This document shows positions 17,682 through 26,754 of a DNA stretch of 64,000 bases, one piece after another (position 1 is the first letter of the stretch; each line of letters starts with the position of its first letter). Below the pieces are notes generated by a model. That model was given only the letters and a program-made list of their open reading frames with translations. It was not told where the DNA came from and did no database searches. Source of the stretch: Actinoallomurus sp963823735 (GTDB taxonomy: Bacteria > Actinomycetota > Actinomycetes > Streptosporangiales > Streptosporangiaceae). The translations under genes were made by a program, and so were the position numbers. The stretch is from NCBI GenBank assembly GCA_963823735.1, contig CAWGMO010000002.1, positions 2,914,001-2,978,000 on the forward strand, read 5' to 3'.

Positions 17682-19268
17682 TCAGGTGACCGTGACCACG
17701 ATCGAGTGCCATCCCGTCGCCCCGTCGGGGACGACGGGCACCCGCTTCTGTGTCTGGACGGTTCCGGTGCCGTCGGTGGCACGGACCTCCAGCCGATGTG
17801 AGCCCGGCGTCGCGTCCCACTCGAGGACCCACTGACGCCAGGTGTCGATGCCGGGTACCGGCGCGAGCTCCGCGCGGCGCCAGACGCCGCCGTCGACCCG
17901 TACCTCCACCGCGTCGATGCCGCGGTGCTGCGCCCACGCGACGCCCGCGACCGCGTTCCGCCCCGCCTTGAGCCGGGCGAACGACTTGGGGACGTCGATG
18001 CGGGACAGCGTCTTGATCGGCGCGTGGTCGGCGTAGTCGCGCTTGGTCCAGTACGCCTTGTCCGTCGCGAACCGGGTGACCTTGAGGTCGACCACCCACT
18101 TGGTCGCCGAGACGTATCCGTACAGGCCGGGCACGACCATGCGTGCCGGGAAGCCGTGCGCGACCGGCAGCGCCGCCCCGTTCATGCCGACGGCGAGCAG
18201 CGCGTCCCGGCCGTCGAGGATCGTCTCGATCGGGGTGCTGATCGTGAAGCCGTCGGAGGAACGGCTGAGGACCTGGTCGGCGCCGGACCGTACGCCCGCC
18301 TGCCGCAGCAGCGCGGCGAGCGAGGCGCCCAGCCAGCGCGCGTTGCCCGCGTACCTGCCGCCGACCTGGTTCGAGACGCAGCTGAGCGTGATGTCGCGTT
18401 CGAGCATCGGAAGCTTCAGCAGGTCGTCGAAGGACAGCTCGACCGGGTGGTCGACCATGCCGTGGATCTTCAGCGTCCAGTCCTGCGGCGAGACCTGCGG
18501 GAGCGTGAGCGCGGTGTCGACGCGGTAGAAGTCGGCGTTCTTCGTGACGAAGGGCGTGGCGCCGGGGACGCGGATCTGCGCTCCGGCCGGGACCGGCTTG
18601 GCGGCGGAGGCGGGGCGCGGCAGCCGTACGGCCTGGCGCGCCTTGTCCACGCTCTGGCCCTTGAGCAGCAGCCGCCCGCCCAGCCCGCTCGCTCCCCCGA
18701 GCACCGCCGTCCCGGCCCCGGCCACCAGCAGACCGCGCCGGTCGACGGAGCCCGCGGGGACGTCCGCGCCGGATCCCCCTGAGGCGGCGGCGTCCGCCTG
18801 AGGAGAGGCGAGGCCCGCGCCGCGCAGGGCCCGTACGAGGACGGCCAGCGCGGACACGCCGGCCAGCGCGCCGAGCACGGACGGGATCGCGGCGGTCACG
18901 CCCTCGTCGGGCCTTGTCACCGCCGCGACCGCGCCGACGACGCCCAGCGACGACAGCCCGGCGAGGCCGGGGACCAGGCGCCTGCGCGCCAGGATCCCCA
19001 CGGCCAGGGCGAGGACCACGATGCCCGCGCCGAGCGAGCCCAGCAGCACGAGCTTGTCGTTCGTGCCGAAGTTCCGGATCGCGAATTCCTTGAGCCACTC
19101 GGGCGTCAGCGTGATGCCGGCGGAGCCGACCGCGATCACCGGCGACGTACGGTCGTCGCCGGCGAGGGCCGCGCAGAGCTCGGCGACGCCCAGCGCGGCT
19201 CCCCCGGCCAGGAGCCCGGAGAACGCGCCGGCCGAAGGGCCGATCATCTTTGCCATCACGCCGGGCAT
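17682..19268 (-). CDS. membrane-anchored molybdopterin-dependent sulfite-oxidase-like protein
   Basis: 528 residues. Four hydrophobic segments at about 12-32, 74-95, 103-118 and 127-146, then an R-R motif followed by a hydrophobic stretch (VDRRGLLVAGAGTAVLGG, about 175-192) of Tat character. The oxidoreductase domain has the molybdenum-ligand cysteine C297 (ITLSCVSNQVGG) and a C-terminal Mo-co dimerisation domain (about 430-528). Such proteins reduce or oxidise small oxyanions or repair oxidised residues outside the membrane; the substrate is unknown. It is operonic with the fasciclin lipoprotein. Confidence 0.88.
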   Translation of the reverse strand: MPGVMAKMIGPSAGAFSGLLAGGAALGVAELCAALAGDDRTSPVIAVGSAGITLTPEWLKEFAIRNFGTNDKLVLLGSLGAGIVVLALAVGILARRRLVPGLAGLSSLGVVGAVAAVTRPDEGVTAAIPSVLGALAGVSALAVLVRALRGAGLASPQADAAASGGSGADVPAGSVDRRGLLVAGAGTAVLGGASGLGGRLLLKGQSVDKARQAVRLPRPASAAKPVPAGAQIRVPGATPFVTKNADFYRVDTALTLPQVSPQDWTLKIHGMVDHPVELSFDDLLKLPMLERDITLSCVSNQVGGRYAGNARWLGASLAALLRQAGVRSGADQVLSRSSDGFTISTPIETILDGRDALLAVGMNGAALPVAHGFPARMVVPGLYGYVSATKWVVDLKVTRFATDKAYWTKRDYADHAPIKTLSRIDVPKSFARLKAGRNAVAGVAWAQHRGIDAVEVRVDGGVWRRAELAPVPGIDTWRQWVLEWDATPGSHRLEVRATDGTGTVQTQKRVPVVPDGATGWHSIVVTVT

Positions 19269-19499
19269 TCGGCGCTATCCCGGAACGGGATTGGTCGGAT
19301 CGCGGTTTTTTCTCACGCTCGCGAACCGGACGACCACCCGGCGTACACCTTGCGGCACCATCCTGCGATCGGCCCGGCGCGTCGCGGGGCCAGGACCGCC
19401 GAAATGCCGTGCCGATACCGAATGATGAACCTGTCAGTGAGCGACGGCGTCGTATGGGCTGAACCGATCACAGTCCCATCGACGAACACGGGAGGCGGC

Positions 19500-20294
19500 A
19501 TGGTCGACTTCGACAGGCGCCAGGCTCTGATGGCCGCGATGGCGGCCGGTGCCGGAGTCGTCGCCGGCGGGGTGCCGAGCCTCGTACGCGCCCTGCGGCC
19601 CTCGCCCGGCGGGAAGCCGAAGACACCCCACCGCGCGGCGCACCTGCCGCCGCGCGACCCCGGGTACGCGCACGGCGCGCCGATGCGGGCGCTGACCAAC
19701 CCCGTGCACAACCTGCACGACATCACCCCGGCGGCCCCGCCGAACGCCATCGCGCTGACCATCGACGACGGGCCGCAGTCCGAGTACACGCCGATGATGC
19801 TGGACCTGCTCGCGGAGTTCCGGGTGCCGGCGACGTTCTCGCTGATCGGCCAGCAGGTGACGGAGCTGCCCAAGCTGGTCCAGCGCATCACGGCCGCCGG
19901 TCACCAGGTGTCCGACCACACGATCACCCACCCGCTGAACCTCCCCCGGCTGTCGGCGGCGAGCATCAAGGAGGAGATCGGGGGCGCGCACGACCGGATC
20001 GCGCAGACGACCGGCGTGGCCCCGAAGTTCTTCCGCTCGCCCGGCGGCGCCTGGTCCCAGCAGGTCATCGACACCGCGAACCAGCTCGGCATGATCTGCA
20101 TCGACTGGCAGGTCGACCCGCGCGACTGGGCGCGGCCGGGTACGAGCCGCATCTCCGACGTCCTCCTGCAGGCCAAGGCCGGCGACATCCTGCTCTGCCA
20201 CGACGGAGGCGGGGACCGGTCCGAGACCATCCAGGCCCTGCGCACCGTGATCCCCGCCCTTCAGCAGCGCGGCCTCACCTTCGTCGCCCTCTGA
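19500..20294 (+). CDS. polysaccharide deacetylase (CE4), exported
   Basis: 264 residues. The N-terminus DRRQALMAAMAAGAGVVAGG is a Tat-like signal. CE4 motifs are complete: TIDDGP (87-92), H140 and H144 (DHTITH), RSPGGAW (179-185) and the C-terminal catalytic His234 (LLCHDGGG). The enzyme removes N-acetyl groups from peptidoglycan or chitin-like glycans outside the cell. ATG at 19500 is supported by GGAGG 5 nt upstream; other starts upstream lack one. Confidence 0.9.
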   Translation: MVDFDRRQALMAAMAAGAGVVAGGVPSLVRALRPSPGGKPKTPHRAAHLPPRDPGYAHGAPMRALTNPVHNLHDITPAAPPNAIALTIDDGPQSEYTPMMLDLLAEFRVPATFSLIGQQVTELPKLVQRITAAGHQVSDHTITHPLNLPRLSAASIKEEIGGAHDRIAQTTGVAPKFFRSPGGAWSQQVIDTANQLGMICIDWQVDPRDWARPGTSRISDVLLQAKAGDILLCHDGGGDRSETIQALRTVIPALQQRGLTFVAL

Positions 20295-20296
20295 GC

Positions 20297-20902
20297 TCAG
20301 TCGTTGCGTACCGCTTCGCACGGCGCCTCCGCCGGTGGCTTGGCGGCGGGGTCCTCGACGTAGCGGACCGCGTAGCGGAGCAGCAGGTCGAGTGCCGTAC
20401 GGAGCTCGACCTCGTTGACGGCCGCCGCCGGCTCGGGCTTGGCGTCCTCGTCGTGGTCGTCCTCGAACTGGGCGGGAAGCCTGCGGAAGAGCCGCGGGAT
20501 GCCCAGCGTCAGGACGTACCCCCACAAGATCATGAGGTTGCGGTAGCGGTCGTACTGCTCGCTGTCGCCGGCGCGCAGTACGGCCAGCGCGAACAGCAGC
20601 ACCTCGCCGCAGACCAGCAGGATCGCCCAGCACGCCGCGGCCACGACGAAGGTCGCGGCGGCGAACTGCGGAAGGCGCACGGTCGTCGGGATCCGGCTGA
20701 GCACCGGGCCGCCGTAGATGGCGGCCGACACCCACCAGCCCGATCCGAGCAGGCCACCGAGCGTGTACAGGACGATCCGGCCACGTGGCCGTCTCCGCTT
20801 CCTGGCCGCCCGTGGCGCGTCCTCACGCACGACCGCCGCCTGCGGCCGGGCCGGGCGCGTACCGCGGCGTGGTGTCTCGTAGCACTTCGTAGTCGCCGCC
20901 AC
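20297..20902 (-). CDS. membrane protein of unknown function
   Basis: 201 residues from a GTG at 20902. A basic N-terminal region (RAARKRRRPRGR) precedes two hydrophobic segments at about 43-62 and 80-105, with a possible third at 122-135; an acidic soluble tail contains a helix (VELRTALDLLLRYAVRYVED). Not recognised. It is convergent with the polysaccharide deacetylase, whose stop is 2 bp away. No clear ribosome binding site, so the start is uncertain. Confidence 0.6.
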   Translation of the reverse strand: MAATTKCYETPRRGTRPARPQAAVVREDAPRAARKRRRPRGRIVLYTLGGLLGSGWWVSAAIYGGPVLSRIPTTVRLPQFAAATFVVAAACWAILLVCGEVLLFALAVLRAGDSEQYDRYRNLMILWGYVLTLGIPRLFRRLPAQFEDDHDEDAKPEPAAAVNEVELRTALDLLLRYAVRYVEDPAAKPPAEAPCEAVRND

Positions 20903-21708
20903 GACGGATAAAAGGCGGCGAAATCGTCATCTTCGCCATTTCAGCACAACTCCTGCATCGGACCGTGTCTGCGGGAGAGAGTCGGGCAGCTTCGGTCAGT
21001 GAGGGGGATCATCCCCTGCCGCCGGCCGCTCGGGCGGGCGTCGAGGTGACCCTCGGGTCTTTTCAGTTGTGGCCCTCGACTTAAGCCTTCCGCGAAGATG
21101 ACCAAGGAAAGCCTGACGCCATTCCCTGGCTTCGGAAAGTTAATCGCTCGCGGTTTCTCCGCGCGCTTCTTTTTGATTACGCTGGGTGACTCAGCACATG
21201 GGGACCAGGCCGTCGAATATCGGACAAGAAGGCTCTCACCTCGCCGTATATGACCTACGGAACGTCACCGCGGCGTGGCTGTGCGGCCTGAATAGTTCTC
21301 ATGGCTAACGGCATCACGCACTGCTATTCGACGATTACTCAGTGTTATTGCTTGCGTTGTGCGACTCCGGCAAATCGCTCATCTCGACGACGGTGATCAT
21401 GCTGGGGATAAAGGGTTTCCGTGGCGCCCGTCCTTCGGTGGGCGGGGTGGGCCGTCCGGCGGCTTGACCTTGTCGCCGGGCATGCCTCGGCGGGGGCGGA
21501 CGGCTTCCGACATATCCGTTTTTCACTCGGTGATGAAATAGACCCCATGAGCCCGCGAAAGCCGTGCGACGCTACAATCCCCACTACATCCATAGGGTGT
21601 TTTCGCACGTCCCGGTGACCCGTGGTGACGGGGCGTCCGATATGTGCATTATGTGAATAAGTTGCCTTTTGAACACCTGATGTCCCTGACGGGGGTACTC
21701 TGACGATC
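20903..21708. other. 806-bp gene-poor intergenic region
   Basis: No frame here looks coding on either strand, and the base composition is visibly richer in A and T than the neighbours. It holds small hairpins: GGGGA-TCA-TCCCC at 21004-21016; CGAGG-TGAC-CCTCG at 21042-21055 followed by TCTTTT; and CGCGG-TTTCT-CCGCG at 21149-21163 followed 6 nt later by TTTTT. The last two look like weak intrinsic terminators, so a small RNA or long leader of the next gene is possible. No known riboswitch was recognised. Confidence 0.4.
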
Positions 21709-22560
21709 ATGTCGACGTACGAGTCGGAGCCGGCTTCCCCGGGGTCCGATACCGCAGGCCGGCCACCGCGGGAGATCGATGTCAGCCGGCCGCACGCCGC
21801 ACGCATGTACGACTACTTCCTCGGCGGCAAGGACCACTTCGCGGCCGACCGCGAGACCGCCGAGATCGCACTGCAGAGTTACAGCGCCGTGCGCACCGGC
21901 GTACGCGAGAACAGGTCCTTTCTGGGGCGCGCCGTCCGTTTCCTCGCCGAAGAGGCGGGCATCCGGCAGTTCCTGGACATCGGCACCGGCCTGCCCAGCG
22001 CGAACAACGTGCACGACGTCGCCCAGAGCGTGGACCCCTCATGCCACGTGGTCTACGTCGACAACGACCCGATCGTGCTCACCCACGCCAAGGCGCTGCT
22101 GACCAGCACGCCGGAGGGCCGCACCGCGTACATCGACGCGGACCTCCGCGAACCCGAGAAGATCCTGACGCACCCGGCCTGCCGCGAGCTGCTCGACTTC
22201 TCCCAGCCCATCGGGCTGCTGCTCGTCGCCGTCCTGCACTTCATCCCCGACGCCGACGACCCGCGCGCGATCGTACGCACACTCGTCGACGCGTTGCCGT
22301 CCGGCAGCTACCTCGTCGCGTCCCACGTCACCCCGGAACACGACCCGGCCGGCGTGGGCGGGCTCGTCAGCTCGTACTGCTCGGCGGGCGTCCCCGCACA
22401 GGCACGCCCGATGGACGACTTCGCCACGCTGGCCTTCGACGGTCTCCGCCTGGTCGACCCGGGAGTCGAGGCGGTCTCGGACTGGCGCCCGGAGGACGAC
22501 GGCCCGCGCCCGACCGCGGCCGAGGTCAGCTGCTATGGAGGGATCGGGCGAAAGCCCTGA
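21709..22560 (+). CDS. SAM-dependent methyltransferase, Methyltransf_19 family
   Basis: 283 residues. The family N-terminal motif AARMYDYFLGGKDHFAADRE is at about 27-46, the SAM loop FLDIGTGLPS at about 88-97 and VVYVDNDPIV follows. Closest in layout to the copies at 3084 and 56103, but diverged enough that they are old paralogues. It is preceded by the longest non-coding gap in the window and followed by about 180 bp without a gene. Confidence 0.9.
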   Translation: MSTYESEPASPGSDTAGRPPREIDVSRPHAARMYDYFLGGKDHFAADRETAEIALQSYSAVRTGVRENRSFLGRAVRFLAEEAGIRQFLDIGTGLPSANNVHDVAQSVDPSCHVVYVDNDPIVLTHAKALLTSTPEGRTAYIDADLREPEKILTHPACRELLDFSQPIGLLLVAVLHFIPDADDPRAIVRTLVDALPSGSYLVASHVTPEHDPAGVGGLVSSYCSAGVPAQARPMDDFATLAFDGLRLVDPGVEAVSDWRPEDDGPRPTAAEVSCYGGIGRKP

Positions 22561-22741
22561 ATGCCGTTCGGCGTACGGCGGGGAGCCCGGAAGCGTAGGG
22601 TTCTTCCCGCCGCCCTTGGGAATCCGCGGGGATCATACACGGCAAAAATTGGTATAAACCACTGCCATCAATGACCCGTTTCCCGCATGCGCGGGGGTAG
22701 CGTGATCGTAGAGGCAGCAAAACAGAAGGAAGGTGAACACC

Positions 22742-22939
22742 ATGTGCCAGCACCAGCCCCGATGCCCCGCAGACACCGCTTGCGACCACGCGGCCGCTCG
22801 CGTGGTGTCAGCACACCCAGAGCAAGGCTGGAGCCTGCTCTGCAACGGCGTGGTCATGTTCGACGACTGCGGCGAGCTCTTCCCCGACGGACACGGCGAA
22901 CCCCCGAGGCAGTACGCCCGGCCGGCAAGCACCGCCTGA
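22742..22939 (+). CDS. DUF5999 family small protein
   Basis: 65 residues beginning MCQHQPRCPA, with the family core ARVVSAHPEQGWSLLCNGVV and D-x-G-E-L-x-P-D-G. Four cysteines (2, 8, 14 and 37) could bind metal. This family is widespread in Streptomyces and relatives and uncharacterised. The ATG at 22742 has AAGGAAGG upstream; a GTG nine bases earlier overlaps that site. A good intrinsic terminator follows. Confidence 0.8.
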   Translation: MCQHQPRCPADTACDHAAARVVSAHPEQGWSLLCNGVVMFDDCGELFPDGHGEPPRQYARPASTA

Positions 22940-22964
22940 CTCTCCCCTCAGGCCGACGATGGCC

Positions 22965-22995
22965 ACCGCCGACGCAGACCGCGTCGGCGGTTTTT
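22965..22995 (+). terminator. intrinsic terminator
   Basis: An 11-bp perfect stem ACCGCCGACGC / GCGTCGGCGGT with loop AGACC, running directly into TTTTT. It follows the DUF5999 gene, and the GNAT gene starts 17 bp after it. Confidence 0.9.
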
Positions 22996-23011
22996 GTGTT
23001 TGAGTGGAAGA

Positions 23012-23497
23012 ATGGCGAGCCTGGAGCCTTGGTCGGAAGCCGGCCTTGACGTGCTGAGACGCGCGAACTCACCCGAGATGACAGCCTTCCTGGGCGGCCC
23101 GGAGAGCGAGGAGAAACTCCTCGACCGCCACCGCCGCTACCTCGCCCTCGGCCCGCCGGGAAGCGGCCAGATGTTCATCGTGCTCTCCTCCGGCCGTGCC
23201 GCCGGAACGATCGGCTACTGGGAGCGCCCGTGGCAGGGCGAGACCGTGTACGAGACAGGGTGGATGGTGCTCCCCGAATTCCAGGGCCAGGGAATCGCCA
23301 CGACGGCTGCCGTCGCCGTTATCGAACGCGCTGCCGCCGAACGCCGGCACGCGTCACTGCACGCCTACCCGAAGACCGCCCATCCGGCATCGAACGCCAT
23401 CTGCCGCAAGGCGGGCTTCACCCTCGGCGGCGAATGCGACTTCGAGTACCCACCAGGCACCCCGATCCGCTGCAACGACTGGTACCACCCGCTCTAG
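23012..23497 (+). CDS. GNAT family N-acetyltransferase
   Basis: 161 residues. Acetyl-CoA-binding motif A is GWMVLPEFQGQGIATTAAVA (V-x-P-x-x-Q-G-x-G-I-A, Q/R-x-x-G-x-A type) and the family end is NAICRKAGFTLGGECDFEYP. Substrate unknown. The ATG at 23012 is preferred; a GTG at 22994 overlaps the terminator stem. Confidence 0.85.
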   Translation: MASLEPWSEAGLDVLRRANSPEMTAFLGGPESEEKLLDRHRRYLALGPPGSGQMFIVLSSGRAAGTIGYWERPWQGETVYETGWMVLPEFQGQGIATTAAVAVIERAAAERRHASLHAYPKTAHPASNAICRKAGFTLGGECDFEYPPGTPIRCNDWYHPL

Positions 23498-23860
23498 CCG
23501 ACACACGATCTGCGGGTGCGCTCCGGACTCCCGGCACGCACGGTCCGCGTGCGCATGGTCCGCGGCGCACGCAGCGCGCACGGATTCCTGGCGCGTACGG
23601 GCCGTGGCCATCAGCCCGTCGAGCGCGTCCCGCCTGCGTACGAGGTCGGCGAGCCGGTCGCGCTCCTGTGCCATCCGAGCGGGCACGGCGTCGCTCGCTG
23701 GGCGATCGGCCTCCGCTGGGCGATCGGTCTCGTCGGCTTCGGACGCTTCAACCCCGACCTGGTCGAGCGCCTGCGTACGTGCCTCTCGCCGGCCCCCGTC
23801 GGCGAGAGGCGTACGCGAAGGGGACGCTGGGCCCCTGACCCACCCGGCGTCCCCGGCTGA
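23498..23860. other. 363-bp gap with possible decayed coding sequence and hairpin
   Basis: No intact gene. On the minus strand a frame through 23686-23500 reads MAQERDRLADLVRRRDALDG and LMATARTRQES, which looks like a helical effector region of a MerR-type regulator, but no HTH or good start lies upstream and the frame runs on antisense to the GNAT gene; it may be a remnant or chance. CGCTGGGCGATCGG occurs twice, 18 bp apart (23696-23709 and 23714-23727). Confidence 0.3.
23773..23816. terminator. large hairpin, probable terminator
   Basis: Arms 23773-23791 and 23800-23816 form 17 base pairs (GCGTAC, then GCCTCTCGCCG) with a 2-nt GT bulge and an 8-nt loop. It lies 45 bp beyond the stop of the minus-strand hydrolase gene, which is the likely user. 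There is no T tract. Confidence 0.6.
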
Positions 23861-24670
23861 TCAGCCCGCCAGTGCCTTACGCAGCACCTCCGCGAACTCC
23901 TTCGGCTGGCCCATGAAGCCACCGTGGTCACCGGGGAACTCCACCGGCCGCGTACCGAGCAGTTCGCACAGCGCCAAGGACGTCCGGTACGTGACCAGGT
24001 TGCCCGAAGCGGCGCCGACTCCGACGAGGACGCGGGACGAGGCGGCCTTCAACGCGGCGACATCGGGGATGTGCCGTGCCGTACCGACCAGCTCGTGGTC
24101 GAAGAAGTGAACACTGTTGGCGATGTCCTCCTCCGACGGCTCCCCCTGCGGCGGGGCCGGGGCGTCGTCACCCCCCATGACGAACCCGGCATTCGTCATG
24201 AACTTCATCCACGCCGCCCCGATCCCGTCCCGGTGGAAGGTCTCGACGATGTCGTCCGTCGCGACGCGCTGCTCGGCGGCGTCCGGCAGCAACTCCAGCA
24301 GCGGCGGCTCGTGCGCGACGAGCGTACGAACGCGGTCCGGGTGCCGCTCGACCATCGCAAGCCCGGTGACCGCGCCACCACTACTACCGAACACGTCGGC
24401 GGACCCGGCCCCAAGGTCATCGAGGATCGCGACGAGGTCGTCCGCCCGCAGCGCGGGAGTGGAATCCTGCCCAGGGTCATCGAGCACACTGCCCGATACG
24501 CCCCGCGGATCGTGCGTGACGACGGTGTGATCCGCAGCCAGCGCGTCGGCCAGCGAAGCGAACTCCGAAGCGGCCATCGGCGCGCCCGTGACCAGCAACA
24601 ACGGCCCGTCCCCGCGTACCTCGTAGTGCAGCCGGACGCCTGGTGCGCCGAGAGTGTGAATGGTGGCCAT
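23861..24670 (-). CDS. alpha/beta hydrolase
   Basis: 269 residues. The nucleophile elbow G-S-S-G-G (DVFGSSGGAVTGLA) gives the catalytic Ser, the oxyanion region is LLLVTGAPMAAS, and the catalytic His is probably in FPGDHGGFMGQP near the C-terminus. Small-molecule ester or epoxide hydrolases of actinomycetes look like this; substrate unknown. ATG at 24670 has GGAAGGA upstream; longer frames start inside a region without family similarity. Confidence 0.88.
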   Translation of the reverse strand: MATIHTLGAPGVRLHYEVRGDGPLLLVTGAPMAASEFASLADALAADHTVVTHDPRGVSGSVLDDPGQDSTPALRADDLVAILDDLGAGSADVFGSSGGAVTGLAMVERHPDRVRTLVAHEPPLLELLPDAAEQRVATDDIVETFHRDGIGAAWMKFMTNAGFVMGGDDAPAPPQGEPSEEDIANSVHFFDHELVGTARHIPDVAALKAASSRVLVGVGAASGNLVTYRTSLALCELLGTRPVEFPGDHGGFMGQPKEFAEVLRKALAG

Positions 24671-24876
24671 GGCCGGTGTCCTTCCCGATCGTGGTCGGCC
24701 GCGATCGCGGCGACAAGGGTAGGACTGCCGCCGATACGCGAAGTAATCGCTCCGACCGGGATGAATCAGGTCGACGGGGCGCTTCGACACGGCCGTACTC
24801 CGGGCAACTCCACAGAACGTCAGATCTGACAGGGGGCATCGCCACGAGACACACGCCCGAACGAGGGAGACGGCAC

Positions 24877-25173
24877 GTGAACGAGACAGAACGCCGCTTC
24901 CACCGGGCGATGGTCGAGATCTACCAGACGGCAAAGCAGGAGCTCGGCTACAACGCCACCCGTTTCATCCAGATGGTCTCCGAACAGGGAGGCCTCGCCA
25001 CCGCGCAGCACCTGCTGTGGAGCGACCAGATCTCGGACGGTTTCGAGACCCTACGGAGCCACGGACGGCTCGATCTCACCGTGGAGGCGCACGTCCTGAG
25101 GGAAGAGTTCGCGGAGCTCTTCACCGACACCGACAGGGAACGGGCTCAGTACAGACTCGACCTGTTTCGCTGA
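24877..25173 (+). CDS. conserved small protein of unknown function
   Basis: 98 residues, GTG start with GAGGGAGA upstream. It begins MNETERRFHRAMVEIYQTAK and contains ELGYNATRFIQMVSEQGGLA, then WSDQISDGFETLRSHGRLDL and TVEAHVLREEFAELFTDTD. I recognise this as a widespread, uncharacterised bacterial family of about 95-105 residues (the R-F-x-Q-M-V-x-x-Q-G-G-L and R-L-D-L-T-V-E motifs) but know no function. It is a single gene. Confidence 0.75.
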   Translation: MNETERRFHRAMVEIYQTAKQELGYNATRFIQMVSEQGGLATAQHLLWSDQISDGFETLRSHGRLDLTVEAHVLREEFAELFTDTDRERAQYRLDLFR

Positions 25174-25303
25174 CCTGCCCCCCTCCGGGCAAGGCCTGCC
25201 GCGCCCCGCACCACCTGGAAGCGAAGAGTGCCTGGGCTCGTTGTCCAGCCCTGACGGCCGTGCGATGCTCGTGAAATCACGCCGAGCGAGACCGGAGGCC
25301 GAG

Positions 25304-25573
25304 ATGGCGCGACCGTGGGAAGCCGACCCTGATGCGAGTTTCCGGCGACGCCTGGGCAAGTCCGCGTTAGAACTCGGCGGCACCAACGCCACCCCGTCGT
25401 GCCCGGACATCTGGGAGCTGGACAACGGCGACATCGCCGTCATCGGCCGCGACATGACCGAGCAGTACACCGACCGGCTGCCCGACGGCGTCAGCGTCGT
25501 GGCCGACGAACGTGTGGTGGTCATCCCACGCAACATGATCATCGCCGCGAAGCCCGACATTCCCGATGCTTGA
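25304..25573 (+). CDS. small protein partnered with DUF6879 gene
   Basis: 89 residues; GGAGG lies 5 nt before the ATG. The C-terminal half reads CPDIWELDNGDIAVIGRDMT and ADERVVVIPRNMIIAAKPDI; this type of small acidic protein commonly precedes DUF6879 genes in actinomycetes. Its stop overlaps the ATG of the next gene by 8 bp, so the two are translationally coupled. No function is known. Confidence 0.7.
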   Translation: MARPWEADPDASFRRRLGKSALELGGTNATPSCPDIWELDNGDIAVIGRDMTEQYTDRLPDGVSVVADERVVVIPRNMIIAAKPDIPDA

Positions 25574-26165
25574 CCGGATCGCGGAGCTCGCCGGGCGGGA
25601 ACTGGAGCTCGACGAGTACTTCACCGACTTCGAGGCTCGCTTCTGGCAGGCGGGCCACACGTGGAAGCTCGAACGCTGCCAGGTGTTCCAAGAGCCGGAC
25701 GTTCCCAGCTGGGAGGCGATGGTCAAGGGCGACCGGGAACGCTCGCTCAGCCTCGCCGACGAGATGCGCGCTGGAATCGCCGACCACCAACGGCGGCTCG
25801 ACGCCCGAGGCATCACCCAGCGACGGCTCAGAATCGTCGAACTTCCGCTCTCGGACTACCTACGCTGGGAGCTGTACGTCCTGCGCATCCGCGCCGACCT
25901 CGGAGAGCGAATCCGGGTCTCGCCTCCCTCCGCGGTCGCCTCATGTGAGGCGACCCACCCGCTGCCGGAGATCATCGTCCTCGGTGAACAGGCCACCTAC
26001 GAGGTGCGGTACGACCGCGACGGCGTCATCACCGGAGCGAAGCTCCTGGCCGACCGGGAGGTCGCGGCGGCATGCGGTGCCGAGATCGCCGATCTCTGGC
26101 GACAGGGCGAAGACCTGGCGACCTTCCTGACGCGTACGGGCGTGCTCGCCGACGAGTCCTCCTAA
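25566..26165 (+). CDS. DUF6879 family protein
   Basis: 199 residues. The family core is RLRIVELPLSDYLRWELYVL (positions about 91-110) after FTDFEARFWQAGHTWKLERC. In this group an N-terminal helix-rich unit precedes a beta-rich end with a Y-x-V-R-Y-D-x-x-G motif (YEVRYDRDGVITGA). The genes often sit with XRE regulators and DUF397 proteins; here neither is present. Overlaps the preceding gene by 8 bp. Confidence 0.8.
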   Translation: MLDRIAELAGRELELDEYFTDFEARFWQAGHTWKLERCQVFQEPDVPSWEAMVKGDRERSLSLADEMRAGIADHQRRLDARGITQRRLRIVELPLSDYLRWELYVLRIRADLGERIRVSPPSAVASCEATHPLPEIIVLGEQATYEVRYDRDGVITGAKLLADREVAAACGAEIADLWRQGEDLATFLTRTGVLADESS

Positions 26166-26185
26166 CGGCCCGGGTGAGGTAGGGC

Positions 26186-26664
26186 ATGGCAGACCGTTCA
26201 AGGCGGACGAGGTCAGCGGGAGGCCTGTACGGCAGGCTTCTCGTGATCTCGCTCGTATCGATCTCAGTCATCGTGGTGGCCACCTCGCCGCTCCTACTCG
26301 ACCTCTTCGGCGGCAGCGCCGACTCGTGGTCGCGACGCGGCGACATCGGGCAGACCTACGGCGCCGCCGCCGCGCTACTGTCCGTACTCGCACTCGCCGG
26401 CGTGGCCATCTCGCTCGTCCTCCAGGCCCGCGAGTCGAAGGCGAATCGGGAACACGCGTCCCGCCTGATCCACACCGACCTGCTGAAGCTGGCGATGGAC
26501 GACCCGGCCTATCTGGAGTGCTGGGGCCCCTACTCCTCGGCCACCGCACCCTGCGCACCGACACCTCCGAAAGCCATCGGGCGCGGCGATTCCACCGGAT
26601 CCTCGACGATGAGTATCTGAAGGCCCTTACGCCCGGCCCGTCCTCTCCGGCGGGCAGTTCTTAG
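26186..26664 (+). pseudogene. DUF6082-like membrane protein, frameshifted and internally deleted
   Basis: The N-terminal 110 residues look intact: a membrane segment at about 18-40, GDIGQTYGAAAALLSVLALA with a second segment at about 57-80, then LVLQARESKANREHASRLIH and LAMDDPAYLECWGPYSS. From about 26535 that frame loses sense and stops at 26620. The family-like C-terminal end (RARRFHRILDDEYLKAL) is in the next frame, ending at 26664. The roughly 50 residues normally between are missing, so one deletion with a frameshift would explain it. The intact-frame product would be 144 residues. Family assignment is from memory. Confidence 0.55.
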
Positions 26665-26754
26665 CAGAATCGATAACTACACCGCGAAAGCCACCTATAC
26701 ATACCTAGACCGCCATGCCGGACAAGCCGATCGAAACGTTGACCGGTCGGTCAG

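Noticed and set aside
20903..21708. Small ORFs such as 21345-21806 on the minus strand
   Set aside because: No ribosome binding site, no family pattern, and composition unlike neighbouring coding sequence.
23354..23686. Minus-strand MerR-like coding frame
   Set aside because: The helical stretch is suggestive, but there is no HTH or credible start and the frame runs on antisense to the GNAT gene; kept only as a possible remnant.
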